Positions 17,062 to 25,027 of a DNA stretch of 64,000 nt are shown here, one piece after another; the first letter of the stretch is position 1; each line of letters opens with the position of its first letter. The stretch is from a bacterium. GTDB lineage: Bacteria > Fibrobacterota > Fibrobacteria > UBA11236. The DNA lies in NCBI GenBank assembly GCA_900299345.1, contig OMJM01000044.1, forward strand, positions 62,001-126,000. The letters run 5' to 3'. The translations under genes and the position numbers were made by a program. The notes under the pieces were generated by a model, which was not told the origin of the DNA, searched no databases, and saw only the letters and a list, made by a program, of their open reading frames with translations.

Positions 17062-18645
17062 ATGAATATCCACGGATTCAACCAGATCGGTTTTGAGCGT
17101 TTGGGTGGTGGTACGGCATCGTATCAGGCCGTGAACCCCTCTACCGGTGAATTATTGCCGGGCGCGTTTCGTGAAGCCACGTTGTCCGAGGTGGAGAAGG
17201 CATGCGCCAAGGCGGCCTCGGCGTTTCAGGAATTTCACCGCATGACCGGCGTAAAACGTGCGGAATTTCTCGAGGCCATCGCTGTCGCTGTGCTGGAGCG
17301 CGAAGAGGCTCTGAAGAAACGCCTTGCCGAGGAAACCGCCTATCCCGAGGCCCGTATTTTGTCCGAGCGCGATCGCACCGTGGGGCAGTTGCGCATGTTC
17401 GCGACCATGTTGCGTGAAGGCTCGTGGGTGCAGGCGCGCATCGACACGGCGCAGCCGGATCGCAAGCCGCTTCCCAAGGCGGATATTCGTCAATACCAGA
17501 TCGGGATGGGCCCGGTGGTGGTGTTTGGAGCTTCCAACTTTCCGCAGGCGTTTTCGACCGCCGGGGGAGACACGGCCTCGGCGTTCGCGGCGGGATGCCC
17601 GGTGATTGTGAAGGCGCATCGCGCGCATCCCGGAACGGCGGAGATATATGCCGATGCCATCGTGGATGCGGCCCACAAGACCGGAATGCCGGACGGGGTT
17701 TTTTCCCTCATTCATTCGAGTTCGCACTCCATTGGCGATGCGTTGGTGAAAGATCCCCGCATCAGCGCGGTGGGATTCACGGGTTCCTACCGCGGCGGGA
17801 GAATGCTGTTCGATGCGGCAGCGGCGCGTCCGCATCCCATCCCTGTGTACGCGGAGATGAGCTCCACCAATCCGCTGTTCCTTTTGCCGGACGCTTTGCG
17901 ATCGCGCGGCGAAGCCATCGCCGATGGGTATTCGCAATCACTCACGCTCGGTGTGGGCCAGTTCTGCACCTGTCCCGGTATGGTGGTGGCCTTGCGCGGC
18001 TCCGACACGGATGCCTTCGCACAACGCGTCGCGGCGAATTTGGAAAAGGTTTCAGTGGGAACGATGGTTCATCCATCTATCAAGAAAGGATACTCGGCGG
18101 CGTTGACCGAACGCTGCAAGCATCCTTCGGTCAAGACGGTGTTCCAGAGTTCCGGCCACGGTGTCTTTGCCGACACTGAAGCCCCGCCAGCTTTGTTGCA
18201 GTCTACGGCGCGCGAGTTTCTGGCACACCCGGAAATCGGCGAAGAGATTTTCGGCCCGGCAGGAATCCTGATTGTGTGCGACAACCGTGAAGAGATGATG
18301 ACCGTGGCTCAGTCACTGTCCGGTCAGCTCACGGGAGGCGTACATGGAACCGATGCCGATCTGGACGCGCACAAGGATCTCTTTGCAGTGCTGGCGCAGA
18401 AGGTAGGCCGCGTTCTGGTGAACGGTTATCCCACGGGTGTGGAAGTGTGTCCCTCGATGCACCACGGTGGTCCGTTTCCGTCCACCAGCTTTCCGCATTT
18501 CACCTCGGTCGGTACGGCGGCGGTTTACCGCTTCACGCGTCCGGTGTGTCTTCAGGGTTTTCCGGAAACTCATCTGCCGCCGGAACTGCAGACAGCGAAT
18601 CCGTTGAAGATCATGCGTCTGGTGAATGGGGAATACACGCGTTAG
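17062..18645 (+). CDS. Aldehyde dehydrogenase (NADP+), alpha-ketoglutaric semialdehyde type
   Basis: This is a member of the ALDH superfamily closest to the class III alpha-ketoglutaric semialdehyde (2,5-dioxovalerate) dehydrogenases, which make 2-oxoglutarate at the end of pentose, hexarate or hydroxyproline breakdown. The 527-residue length fits. Catalytic Cys302 lies in GQFCTCPG and the general-base Glu is near 264 in YAEMSSTNP. The cofactor region is at GASNFPQAFS and FTGSYRGG. GGGAG lies upstream of ATG 17062; an earlier in-frame TTG at 17032 lacks this. No sugar-acid pathway genes are adjacent, so the physiological substrate is uncertain. Confidence 0.85.
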   Translation: MNIHGFNQIGFERLGGGTASYQAVNPSTGELLPGAFREATLSEVEKACAKAASAFQEFHRMTGVKRAEFLEAIAVAVLEREEALKKRLAEETAYPEARILSERDRTVGQLRMFATMLREGSWVQARIDTAQPDRKPLPKADIRQYQIGMGPVVVFGASNFPQAFSTAGGDTASAFAAGCPVIVKAHRAHPGTAEIYADAIVDAAHKTGMPDGVFSLIHSSSHSIGDALVKDPRISAVGFTGSYRGGRMLFDAAAARPHPIPVYAEMSSTNPLFLLPDALRSRGEAIADGYSQSLTLGVGQFCTCPGMVVALRGSDTDAFAQRVAANLEKVSVGTMVHPSIKKGYSAALTERCKHPSVKTVFQSSGHGVFADTEAPPALLQSTAREFLAHPEIGEEIFGPAGILIVCDNREEMMTVAQSLSGQLTGGVHGTDADLDAHKDLFAVLAQKVGRVLVNGYPTGVEVCPSMHHGGPFPSTSFPHFTSVGTAAVYRFTRPVCLQGFPETHLPPELQTANPLKIMRLVNGEYTR

Positions 18646-18669
18646 GAGAATTCGTCGCTGTGTGTGGGA

Positions 18670-19860
18670 CTACACTGCGCGCGGCAAGTCGAAGAAGAAG
18701 GTGGTACCCTTGCCGGCTTCGGTTTCGAATCCGATCGTTCCCTGCATGGCCTCCACCAGTCTTTTGGTGATGTTCAACCCCAGTCCCGTACTGTCCACCC
18801 CGCTACGTGATGCTTCGTTCCGGTTCTGCATGAATTTTTCAAACACGAAGGGTTGAAACGACTCCGGAATGCCGGGTCCGAAATCGCGCACAGAAAACCG
18901 CACGGTCTCCGGAAGAACCTCGGTCGCGACCCAAACTTCGCCCCCAGGTGGGGAATACTTGGAAGCGTTGGAAAGCAGATTCGCCAGTACTTGGGCGAGG
19001 CGGGCGGGATCCGCAGACGCGAGAATCCCCGCAGTTGCCCCCTTGAGAACCATATGGACTCCGAATCTGTCGGCGTAAGGGCGGTTTGACTCGAGCGCTC
19101 CTCGCAAGGCGTCCGAGGCGTCGAGTGTTTTGGTCTCCACCGAAATTTTTCCAGCCTCTATCTTTTCGATGTCGAGGATGTCATTGATGAGGCGCACCAG
19201 ATGTTCCGTGTTGCGGTAGGCGATCGCCAGCAGCTCCGAGGCTTTTTCGGGCAGGGGACCGGCAACTCCCGCGGTCGTCAGGCCCAGTGCACCCTGAATG
19301 GACGTGAGTGGAGTACGCAATTCGTGGCTTACGGTGGCGATGAAATCGTGTTTTACCTCTTCCAGTTCCTTGATGCGGCTGATGTCCCGCACAATAGCGA
19401 GCGATCCCTGTGGTTCGCCGTCCGCGTCTTTTAACTCCCACATCATCACGGCTACGGTGAGGCGGGAACCGTCGGCCCGGATGTTAATCCACTCCTGTCC
19501 GAAAGGACCGTCATCTCGAAGCGGCAGCTTGAAGACTTCGATCCCCACCGGAGGCCGTCCGTATTGTTCCTGTATGCGGCGGGCGCGTGAGGCAATCTCC
19601 TCCGGAACGCAGACTTTTTGCGAAAAAAGCATCGCATTCTGGCCTACAATCTGGGACGGGACATAGCCCAGCATGCGCTCGGCGCCCCTGCTGTAAAGCT
19701 TGAAGACGCCTTCCTCATCCACGACGAATATGGCGTAGTCCGTTCCATTGATGACGGCGTCCAGCAGCGCATTGGATTCATGGAGTTCCCGCTGCAATAT
19801 GTGGCGGCGCTTCCGGTGCACGGTTTCCAGGAAAATCATCAAAAGCAGCCCGGAAAAAAA
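18670..19860 (-). CDS. Sensor histidine kinase, C-terminal PAS-HisKA-HATPase part (frameshifted)
   Basis: This frame holds the second membrane helix, a PAS domain (AIFVVDEEGVFKLYSRGAER), a HisKA domain with the H-box FIATVSHELRTPLTS, and a HATPase with N-box NLLSNASKYSP, G1 DFGPGIP and G2 GLGLNITKRL. It directly continues the CHASE3 protein encoded at 19778-20518 once one base of an eight-A run (19854-19861, plus strand) is removed. With that correction the kinase would be about 615 residues. It has no adjacent response regulator. On its own this part could only start at an internal ATG near 19839. Confidence 0.75.
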   Translation of the reverse strand, partial: FFSGLLLMIFLETVHRKRRHILQRELHESNALLDAVINGTDYAIFVVDEEGVFKLYSRGAERMLGYVPSQIVGQNAMLFSQKVCVPEEIASRARRIQEQYGRPPVGIEVFKLPLRDDGPFGQEWINIRADGSRLTVAVMMWELKDADGEPQGSLAIVRDISRIKELEEVKHDFIATVSHELRTPLTSIQGALGLTTAGVAGPLPEKASELLAIAYRNTEHLVRLINDILDIEKIEAGKISVETKTLDASDALRGALESNRPYADRFGVHMVLKGATAGILASADPARLAQVLANLLSNASKYSPPGGEVWVATEVLPETVRFSVRDFGPGIPESFQPFVFEKFMQNRNEASRSGVDSTGLGLNITKRLVEAMQGTIGFETEAGKGTTFFFDLPRAV

Positions 19861-20518
19861 ACAATGCCATGCCACCGTACACCACCCATTTTTGCGTCCG
19901 TGATTCCCGTGCCTCCGCGAGCGCACGAATGTCTGCCAACTGCTGTTCCTTCTCCACCATGCGCCCCACAAGGGTTTCAATGCTGTCCGTCAGGCGTGCG
20001 CCGAGTCCGCTTTTGGAAAGGCTCAATGCCTCGTCCAGCCCCTTTTCCCGGCGGGTGTTGATGATAAAACGGGAATACATGAGACGGCGTTCAATCAGGT
20101 GCCGGAGAGAATCGACATTTTCCTCCTGATGCGGATTGTCGGCGATCAATCCACGCAAACTGTCGATGCCGTGAAACACGAAGGTGTCGGGAGCAATATC
20201 CCGACCGCCAGCTCCCCAGGAAGCATCCACACCCAGCAGCTGGCCGTAGGGCTTCAGGTACTCTGTATTTCCGGTGAGCACATAGCCACGCTGGGCGGAC
20301 TCCATCCGTTTCACCTTCAGAAACACCGAAAAAATCTGTTCCTCCACGGCGTGGGTATGATCCACCCATTTCCGCGATTCGTCGAGCAATCCGTTCTGGT
20401 AACGGAACACTCCTGCCAAGATTACCACGGTCAACAACGCGAAAATGACGCGATTGACGACGATCCACTTGGGGGTGGAACTTTTGACCGCAGAAGACGG
20501 AAGGGACGGGGGATTCAT
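19778..20518 (-). CDS. Sensor histidine kinase, N-terminal CHASE3 part (frameshifted)
   Basis: This gives 246 residues: a first membrane helix (about 22-41), a periplasmic four-helix CHASE3-like domain (MESAQRGYVLTGNTEYL is the family signature) and the beginning of a second helix (KWVVYGGMALFF). At the T run on the coding strand the frame turns to FRAAFDDFPG and soon stops, cutting off the kinase. Seven rather than eight T would give MALFFSGLLLMIFL and continue into the PAS-kinase at 18670-19860. CHASE3 sensors respond to unknown periplasmic or membrane cues. Divergent from the HTH gene by 34 bp. Confidence 0.75.
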   Translation of the reverse strand: MNPPSLPSSAVKSSTPKWIVVNRVIFALLTVVILAGVFRYQNGLLDESRKWVDHTHAVEEQIFSVFLKVKRMESAQRGYVLTGNTEYLKPYGQLLGVDASWGAGGRDIAPDTFVFHGIDSLRGLIADNPHQEENVDSLRHLIERRLMYSRFIINTRREKGLDEALSLSKSGLGARLTDSIETLVGRMVEKEQQLADIRALAEARESRTQKWVVYGGMALFFFRAAFDDFPGNRAPEAPPHIAAGTP

Positions 20519-20552
20519 AATGAGGAATTTAAGCTCCGTGGTGTAATATCGT

Positions 20553-21002
20553 ATGGTGCACTCTGAGGGTGGCGTTGCTCTTTTACCTCACGTCCCCGTT
20601 CTGTTAAAAACTCTGAAATCGCAGATTCCTGTGTCACCACCTCAACACTTGGGTGATCACCTTCGTTGCTGTCGGATCAAGCGAAAGCTCACCCAAGGCG
20701 AGGCGGCGGATTGCATGGCCACCCAAACCTTGAACGTCAGTCGGTGGGAGAGGGGTAAGGAACCCGAGATTGAGGCCATGCCAGGTATCCTGAAGTTCTT
20801 GGGATACGACCCGTTTCCGACTCCCCGGACTCTACCGGAAAGGATGCTAGCCAAACGCCGGGTCATGGGGTGGACGTTCAAGGAAGCAGCAGCCCGATTT
20901 GGAGTTCACCGAAAGAGGTGGAAGGCATGGGAACAGGGTGAAAGTATCCCACAGCAAAATTCTTTAAGCCATTTGGAACGATTCTTGAAGGTGCCGAACT
21001 AA
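20553..21002 (+). CDS. Helix-turn-helix DNA-binding protein
   Basis: The 149-residue product contains an XRE-like HTH at about 36-80 (LGDHLRCCRIKRKLTQGEAA, then NVSRWERGKEP) and a second, weaker HTH-like repeat at about 100-140 (FKEAAARFGVHRKRWKAWEQG). It is probably a transcriptional regulator. The first 30 residues are poorly conserved in style, so translation may begin later. It sits next to the integrase remnant at 21045-21170, so it may be a leftover of the same mobile element. Confidence 0.6.
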   Translation: MVHSEGGVALLPHVPVLLKTLKSQIPVSPPQHLGDHLRCCRIKRKLTQGEAADCMATQTLNVSRWERGKEPEIEAMPGILKFLGYDPFPTPRTLPERMLAKRRVMGWTFKEAAARFGVHRKRWKAWEQGESIPQQNSLSHLERFLKVPN

Positions 21003-21044
21003 AATGGATTTTCATTTCATTCGGTTTCGTTTACGGGGAGCAGG

Positions 21045-21170
21045 TCACTAATCCGAAGAACCAAACACCAGGCCAAAACCTTCAAGCTATTCGATGGCGG
21101 GGGGGCTTTATCTGGAAGTCAACCCCGGTGGTGCCAAGTGGTGACGCTGGAAATACCTCGGTGAAAATCG
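21045..21170 (+). pseudogene. Remnant of a phage-type tyrosine integrase N-terminus
   Basis: Translating from 21045 and correcting one frame error gives KTFKLFDGGGLYLEV and then NPGGAKW-stop-RWKYLGENR. This matches the N-terminal arm-binding domain (DUF4102 type) of P4-like integrases, whose hallmark is YKLFDGGGLYLLV...G.K.WR.KY. The frame is broken in a run of seven G at 21099-21105, which needs six, and a TGA (21142-21144) stands where Trp is expected. Only about 42 codons remain. The homology reaches the last bases before the nosY stop codon. Non-functional. Confidence 0.7.
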
Positions 21171-21172
21171 GT

Positions 21173-21958
21173 TTATTGCCAGTCCTTGCGCGCGAGCTTG
21201 CGAAGGAACAAGAGCAAGGGGGCGAGGATCCACGCCGACAATGCCCCCAGAGAAATCCAGGTGCCGGAACGTGTGCCGAAGAATTTTTGAAAGGCCGCCC
21301 CGGTGTACCCGAGCAACGCCGAGGTATCCAAGTGCATCAACACTAACACCCTTTCCAGATCGACGGGATTCAGAAGCATCGCTGCCAGCACTCCGGTTTC
21401 GAGCGGATAATCCGAGAAGCGCATCACCAGTCCCATCACCAGCGCATCGTAGCCGAACACCAGCGCAATCCAGATCAACAGGCTGGTGGAAAATCCGCGC
21501 AGGCGATCCTCGATGGACACCGCGATCCAGAACGCCAGCGCCAGAAACGCGAGATGCAGAAGCAATCCGCCACCGACAAATACCGCGAGCAATCCGATGT
21601 CCCCATTTGTTGAAAATCCGTAAGCCGCCATGGGAATGCCGGCGGCCAGTACAAATGCCAGTCCCAACGCGGAGCTCAACGCGAAGTATTGGCCGAGGCA
21701 TAATGGCGCACGGCCGATGGGTTGCGCGAACATCAATTCGTGGAACCCGCGAGATTGATAGAAGTACAGTGTTCCAAATACCAGGCAACACAAGGGCACG
21801 AGCAAGGTCACCGCACTGAGCAAGGCTCCAAAAGCCGCCGAAGCGCTGGGAGCGAAACGGAAAATTCCGAGCGAACCCAGCATGAAGAAGCCGAAATAGG
21901 CGAGCACAAAACGGCTGCGCAACAAATCCCAGAAGCAATAGCGAAAGATCCGCCCCAT
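21173..21958 (-). CDS. nosY: NosY-like ABC transporter permease
   Basis: NosY is the membrane part of the NosDFY complex that matures the CuZ centre of N2O reductase. The 261-residue product has about six hydrophobic helices and the ABC-2 style LYFYQSRGFHELMFAQP segment near 75-90. ATG 21958 starts one base after the nosF stop, so the genes are coupled; upstream in-frame sequence lies in nosF. It is the last gene of the nos operon. Length is close to the usual 270-280. Confidence 0.85.
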   Translation of the reverse strand: MGRIFRYCFWDLLRSRFVLAYFGFFMLGSLGIFRFAPSASAAFGALLSAVTLLVPLCCLVFGTLYFYQSRGFHELMFAQPIGRAPLCLGQYFALSSALGLAFVLAAGIPMAAYGFSTNGDIGLLAVFVGGGLLLHLAFLALAFWIAVSIEDRLRGFSTSLLIWIALVFGYDALVMGLVMRFSDYPLETGVLAAMLLNPVDLERVLVLMHLDTSALLGYTGAAFQKFFGTRSGTWISLGALSAWILAPLLLFLRKLARKDWQ

Positions 21959-21959
21959 A

Positions 21960-22688
21960 TCATCCTGCCTTGGGTGCCGACTCTTCGAGACACACGGCGA
22001 CCGCCTGCTCAAAGGCGTTGCGATGCGGAGAACCCGCCAGTTCCAGCATGAGTTCCTTGGACACGCGATGCGCTTTTCCATTTCGCAGGAACACGAGATA
22101 GTCCGCGATTTCCCGAATGTCTTCAAGAAGATGCGTGCTGATCAGTAGCGTTTTTCCCCGTTCTTTTTCAGCCATGGCCAATTCCATGAACCGGAGCCGC
22201 GAGGCTGGATCCAGACTGGCGGTGGGTTCGTCCAGAATCAGCAGGGAAGGGTTGAACGCCATGGCGAGAAACGCGTTGACCCGCTGTTTCATTCCCCCGG
22301 ACAGTGTTTTCCAACGCTGACTAAGACAGGCTTCGACCTGCAAGGCTGCGCAACGGGTGAAATCCGGTGCAACGCCGCGCGTTCGGGAAACCAGTTGGAG
22401 AATTTCATGCACGGTGAGATTCTCGGGAAAGCTGGGATGTTGCGGCATGTAACCCAGATGACGGCGATAGGAGGGAGCAGCGAACACATCCTCTCCGAAC
22501 ACGCGCAAGGTTCCGGATTCAGGCACGTTCAATCCGAGGATGCAACGGATCAAGGTGGATTTTCCGCTGCCATTGGAACCCAGCACCGCGGTCACGGTAC
22601 CCGCCTCGCAATGCAGATCGATTCCGCGCAAGACGGCTTTGCGTCCGTAGGACTTACGCAATCCTTCGATGCGGATGGGCAAGGTCAT
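21960..22688 (-). CDS. nosF: NosF-like ABC transporter ATP-binding protein
   Basis: The 242-residue cytoplasmic ATPase partners NosY and NosD in NosZ maturation. Motifs: Walker A LGSNGSGKST near 36-45, signature LSGGMKQRVN near 125, Walker B LLILDEPTASLD near 148-159, and an H-loop STHLLEDI. Order, overlap (4 bp with nosD) and size all fit NosF. It could serve a general ABC-2 exporter, but the position between nosD and nosY makes NosF the clear reading. Confidence 0.92.
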   Translation of the reverse strand: MTLPIRIEGLRKSYGRKAVLRGIDLHCEAGTVTAVLGSNGSGKSTLIRCILGLNVPESGTLRVFGEDVFAAPSYRRHLGYMPQHPSFPENLTVHEILQLVSRTRGVAPDFTRCAALQVEACLSQRWKTLSGGMKQRVNAFLAMAFNPSLLILDEPTASLDPASRLRFMELAMAEKERGKTLLISTHLLEDIREIADYLVFLRNGKAHRVSKELMLELAGSPHRNAFEQAVAVCLEESAPKAG

Positions 22689-23935
22689 GAGTCCTTCCTC
22701 GGTGGGAACAACGGCGAATCATCTTCGAGGCTTCTCGGTGCGAGCGCGGGAAATTGTTTTTCGATTAGATTCAGCAGGGTCAGAAAGTGTCCGCGCATCA
22801 GAATGAGGGCTTCGGGATAGCGGTCCATGAGCACGGATTGCAATTCCACGGGCCGGTAGGGAACATCGCCCAATCCATCGCGGTTCAGATCGTATCCCCG
22901 ATATTTATCCCATGAATTTCGATGAAAGGCGTTGGAGTTGTGTGCGGACGAATTGTAGGACACATCGAAGGTGTTCCCGGAAAAACGGTTGTTTTCATAA
23001 ACGTTGTCGTCGCAGTTCGCGACCATCTTGAGCGCCCAACCATTGCGGACAAAGGCGTTTTCTTCAAACTGGACGCGCGACAAACCCTCCTGAAAAACGC
23101 CCACGGTGTTTTCCACGAAGATGTTGCCGCGAACCTTGCTGTCCTCGATCCCCTTGCACAACAGGCCGTAGGCGGCGCTGCCCCAGTTATGCTCGAAGCG
23201 GTTGTCTTCCATGCGCACGTCGTTGGAATACATCACCGCCACGCCGGAGCCGTTGTTTCGAAAGGTGTTTTCCGCATACCGGCTGCCGTTGCTGAACATG
23301 AAGTGCAGTCCATAGCGGATGTTTTTTTCGGCGAGATTTCCCGTGACCGTGGAGTGACCCGTGAATTCCAGGTAAATGCCGTCGCGATGGCCCCGGGCTT
23401 TGTTGTTCTTCACGGTCATGCTGTCGCATTGCCAGAGGTGGACGCCGTTGCCGTTGGCGACCTCGTTGTTGTACCGGCCGGTGATGTCGTTGTTGTCGAT
23501 GCGGGTGTTGCGGGAGCGTGAACCGTAGATCGAAAAAAAATTGTGCACGAAGCGGTTGGAGTCGATGCGGGCGCCGCGTGTTCCCGTCATGTTGACGGCG
23601 GCCTGATCCTTGAGATAGCTGACGCCCACATTTTTGAAGACAAAACCTGTGATCCGCACGTTGTCGGCCGTGATGTTCAACAAAGCTCCCAAACCTCTTG
23701 CATCAAGGGCGGGCCATCCCATTCCTCGCAAAGTCATCGGTTTGTTCACCACAAGCCCTGTTTCGGGATAGACTCCGGGGTGGACGACTAACACCGCGTT
23801 TGAATCCGCAATGGCCAATGCTTCGCGCAACGTTTTGAAAGGTCGATTCCATCCGATATCAAAGCGCTTCGAAGCCGACCTGCCGTGTCCAAAGCCTGCA
23901 ATGATACCGACAAGAAAAAGCATTCGCAAGCGCAT
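22685..23935 (-). CDS. nosD: NosD-like periplasmic copper-site maturation protein
   Basis: NosD is a periplasmic right-handed beta-helix (CASH domain) protein needed for CuZ assembly in N2O reductase. The 416-residue product has a signal peptide (residues 1 to about 20) and stacked repeats of Asn-rich turns such as NNDITGRYNNE, VKNNKARGHRDGIYLEFTG, YAENTFRNNGSG and MEDNRFEHNWG. Start: ATG 23935, nine bases after the preceding stop; a TTG at 23944 is the alternative. It overlaps nosF by ATGA. Length is typical. Confidence 0.92.
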   Translation of the reverse strand: MRLRMLFLVGIIAGFGHGRSASKRFDIGWNRPFKTLREALAIADSNAVLVVHPGVYPETGLVVNKPMTLRGMGWPALDARGLGALLNITADNVRITGFVFKNVGVSYLKDQAAVNMTGTRGARIDSNRFVHNFFSIYGSRSRNTRIDNNDITGRYNNEVANGNGVHLWQCDSMTVKNNKARGHRDGIYLEFTGHSTVTGNLAEKNIRYGLHFMFSNGSRYAENTFRNNGSGVAVMYSNDVRMEDNRFEHNWGSAAYGLLCKGIEDSKVRGNIFVENTVGVFQEGLSRVQFEENAFVRNGWALKMVANCDDNVYENNRFSGNTFDVSYNSSAHNSNAFHRNSWDKYRGYDLNRDGLGDVPYRPVELQSVLMDRYPEALILMRGHFLTLLNLIEKQFPALAPRSLEDDSPLFPPRKDS

Positions 23936-23944
23936 GGTTGCCAA

Positions 23945-25003
23945 TCAGGATTTGAGCAAGTCGTTGAACGAGACGAACTCACCGCCGATACGCGCCTGGC
24001 AGGCCTTGGCTGAATCCATTCCCGCAAAAGCCGCCAGTCCCGCGCCCATTGGGCTTTGCAGGCCTTTGGCGCGCAGATAAATCGCGGATTCAGCAGGACC
24101 GAGGGTGCCAGGGCGGCTGAAATCAACGACGTAAATCCGATCTCCTTCCCGGCCTTCCTGTCGCAGACTTTCCAGCAGGCATTCAATGGAGTCGAACTTG
24201 TAAACTTTTCCCTTGGCCGTGATGCGTTCCGCCCCGAAACTTTTCTGTGCCAGCTTCATCTGGCAGAAGTGACAGGAGTCCGTTCCATATTGGAGTGGAA
24301 CAGGTCCGCTGCTGCAACCCATCAGAACGGCAATCAACAAACCCAGCCCATGGCGTAAGGGCGGACGGCCGTCCGCCCCAACTCTGCGCGGCCACACGAT
24401 CCAAAGCGCCAGAAACATCAGGAGGCCGCTGCCGAACATCATCCATCCCCCGAGGGCGGGCCACGACTGGGAGGTGAAGTTGAGCAGTTTGGCGGTGCCG
24501 ATGAGCGGCGGTTGGTAGGTCATTCCGGGAATGTTGATTGCCGCATGCGGATCGAGGTGGTGGCCGTAGTCGTATTCCCAACGCCAGAAGTCCCACATTC
24601 CCAAACCTCCGGCGCCCGCATAGCCTACGAGTAAAATCCCGATCAGCCAAAACGTGGGCCACAAGGCGATTGCGGCGCTCAGTCCCGCGAACAGCAGCAT
24701 CAATTTTGGAATGAAGCGAAGCTCGGGGATGTCCTCAGGGACAATTTTTTTCATCCCGATGTAATGGTTCAATCCGTTGATGATGTCCAAATCATTCGGG
24801 CTCTGTCCTTTGATTCCGTTGGGCCAGATGTACATCCCAAGCCCTTCGGGATATTGGGGTGCGCCGAGCTTGATGTGCCACATGGGAAACAAAAGGGACG
24901 CGCCGAGCAATGCCGCCGCGCCCAGAAGCAAGAGGGAGGCCACGCGCTTTCCACTGCGGGTTTTTGCTTTACGTTCCCCGTCCCGCAATGGAATTAGAAT
25001 CAT
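23945..25003 (-). CDS. NosB-like membrane protein fused to the NosL copper chaperone
   Basis: The 352-residue protein has two parts. Residues 1-205 form a membrane protein with about four helices (22-41, 101-113, 116-135, 187-204) and a conserved-looking loop (PNGIKGQSPNDLDIINGLNH); this is the kind of protein (NosB) found directly downstream of clade II nosZ. Residues 220-352 are NosL: a hydrophobic stretch with a lipobox-like AVLMGC (C230), the metal site CHFCQM at 244-249 and GKVYKFDSIECL. NosL delivers copper to NosZ. The junction (209-215, GADGRPP) is encoded by a perfect 20-bp palindrome. Whether C230 is processed in the fusion is unknown. Confidence 0.85.
   Translation of the reverse strand: MILIPLRDGERKAKTRSGKRVASLLLLGAAALLGASLLFPMWHIKLGAPQYPEGLGMYIWPNGIKGQSPNDLDIINGLNHYIGMKKIVPEDIPELRFIPKLMLLFAGLSAAIALWPTFWLIGILLVGYAGAGGLGMWDFWRWEYDYGHHLDPHAAINIPGMTYQPPLIGTAKLLNFTSQSWPALGGWMMFGSGLLMFLALWIVWPRRVGADGRPPLRHGLGLLIAVLMGCSSGPVPLQYGTDSCHFCQMKLAQKSFGAERITAKGKVYKFDSIECLLESLRQEGREGDRIYVVDFSRPGTLGPAESAIYLRAKGLQSPMGAGLAAFAGMDSAKACQARIGGEFVSFNDLLKS
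24359..24378. repeat. Perfect 20-bp GC palindrome inside the nosB-nosL fusion
   Basis: GGGCGGACGG is followed directly by its reverse complement CCGTCCGCCC, flanked by TAA and CAAC. It lies exactly at the junction of the membrane part and the NosL part and reads through in frame as GADGRPP. It resembles dispersed extragenic palindromes, though I saw no second copy in this window. Confidence 0.6.
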
Positions 25004-25027
25004 GGCCCGCCTCCGCTCCGTGGTTCG

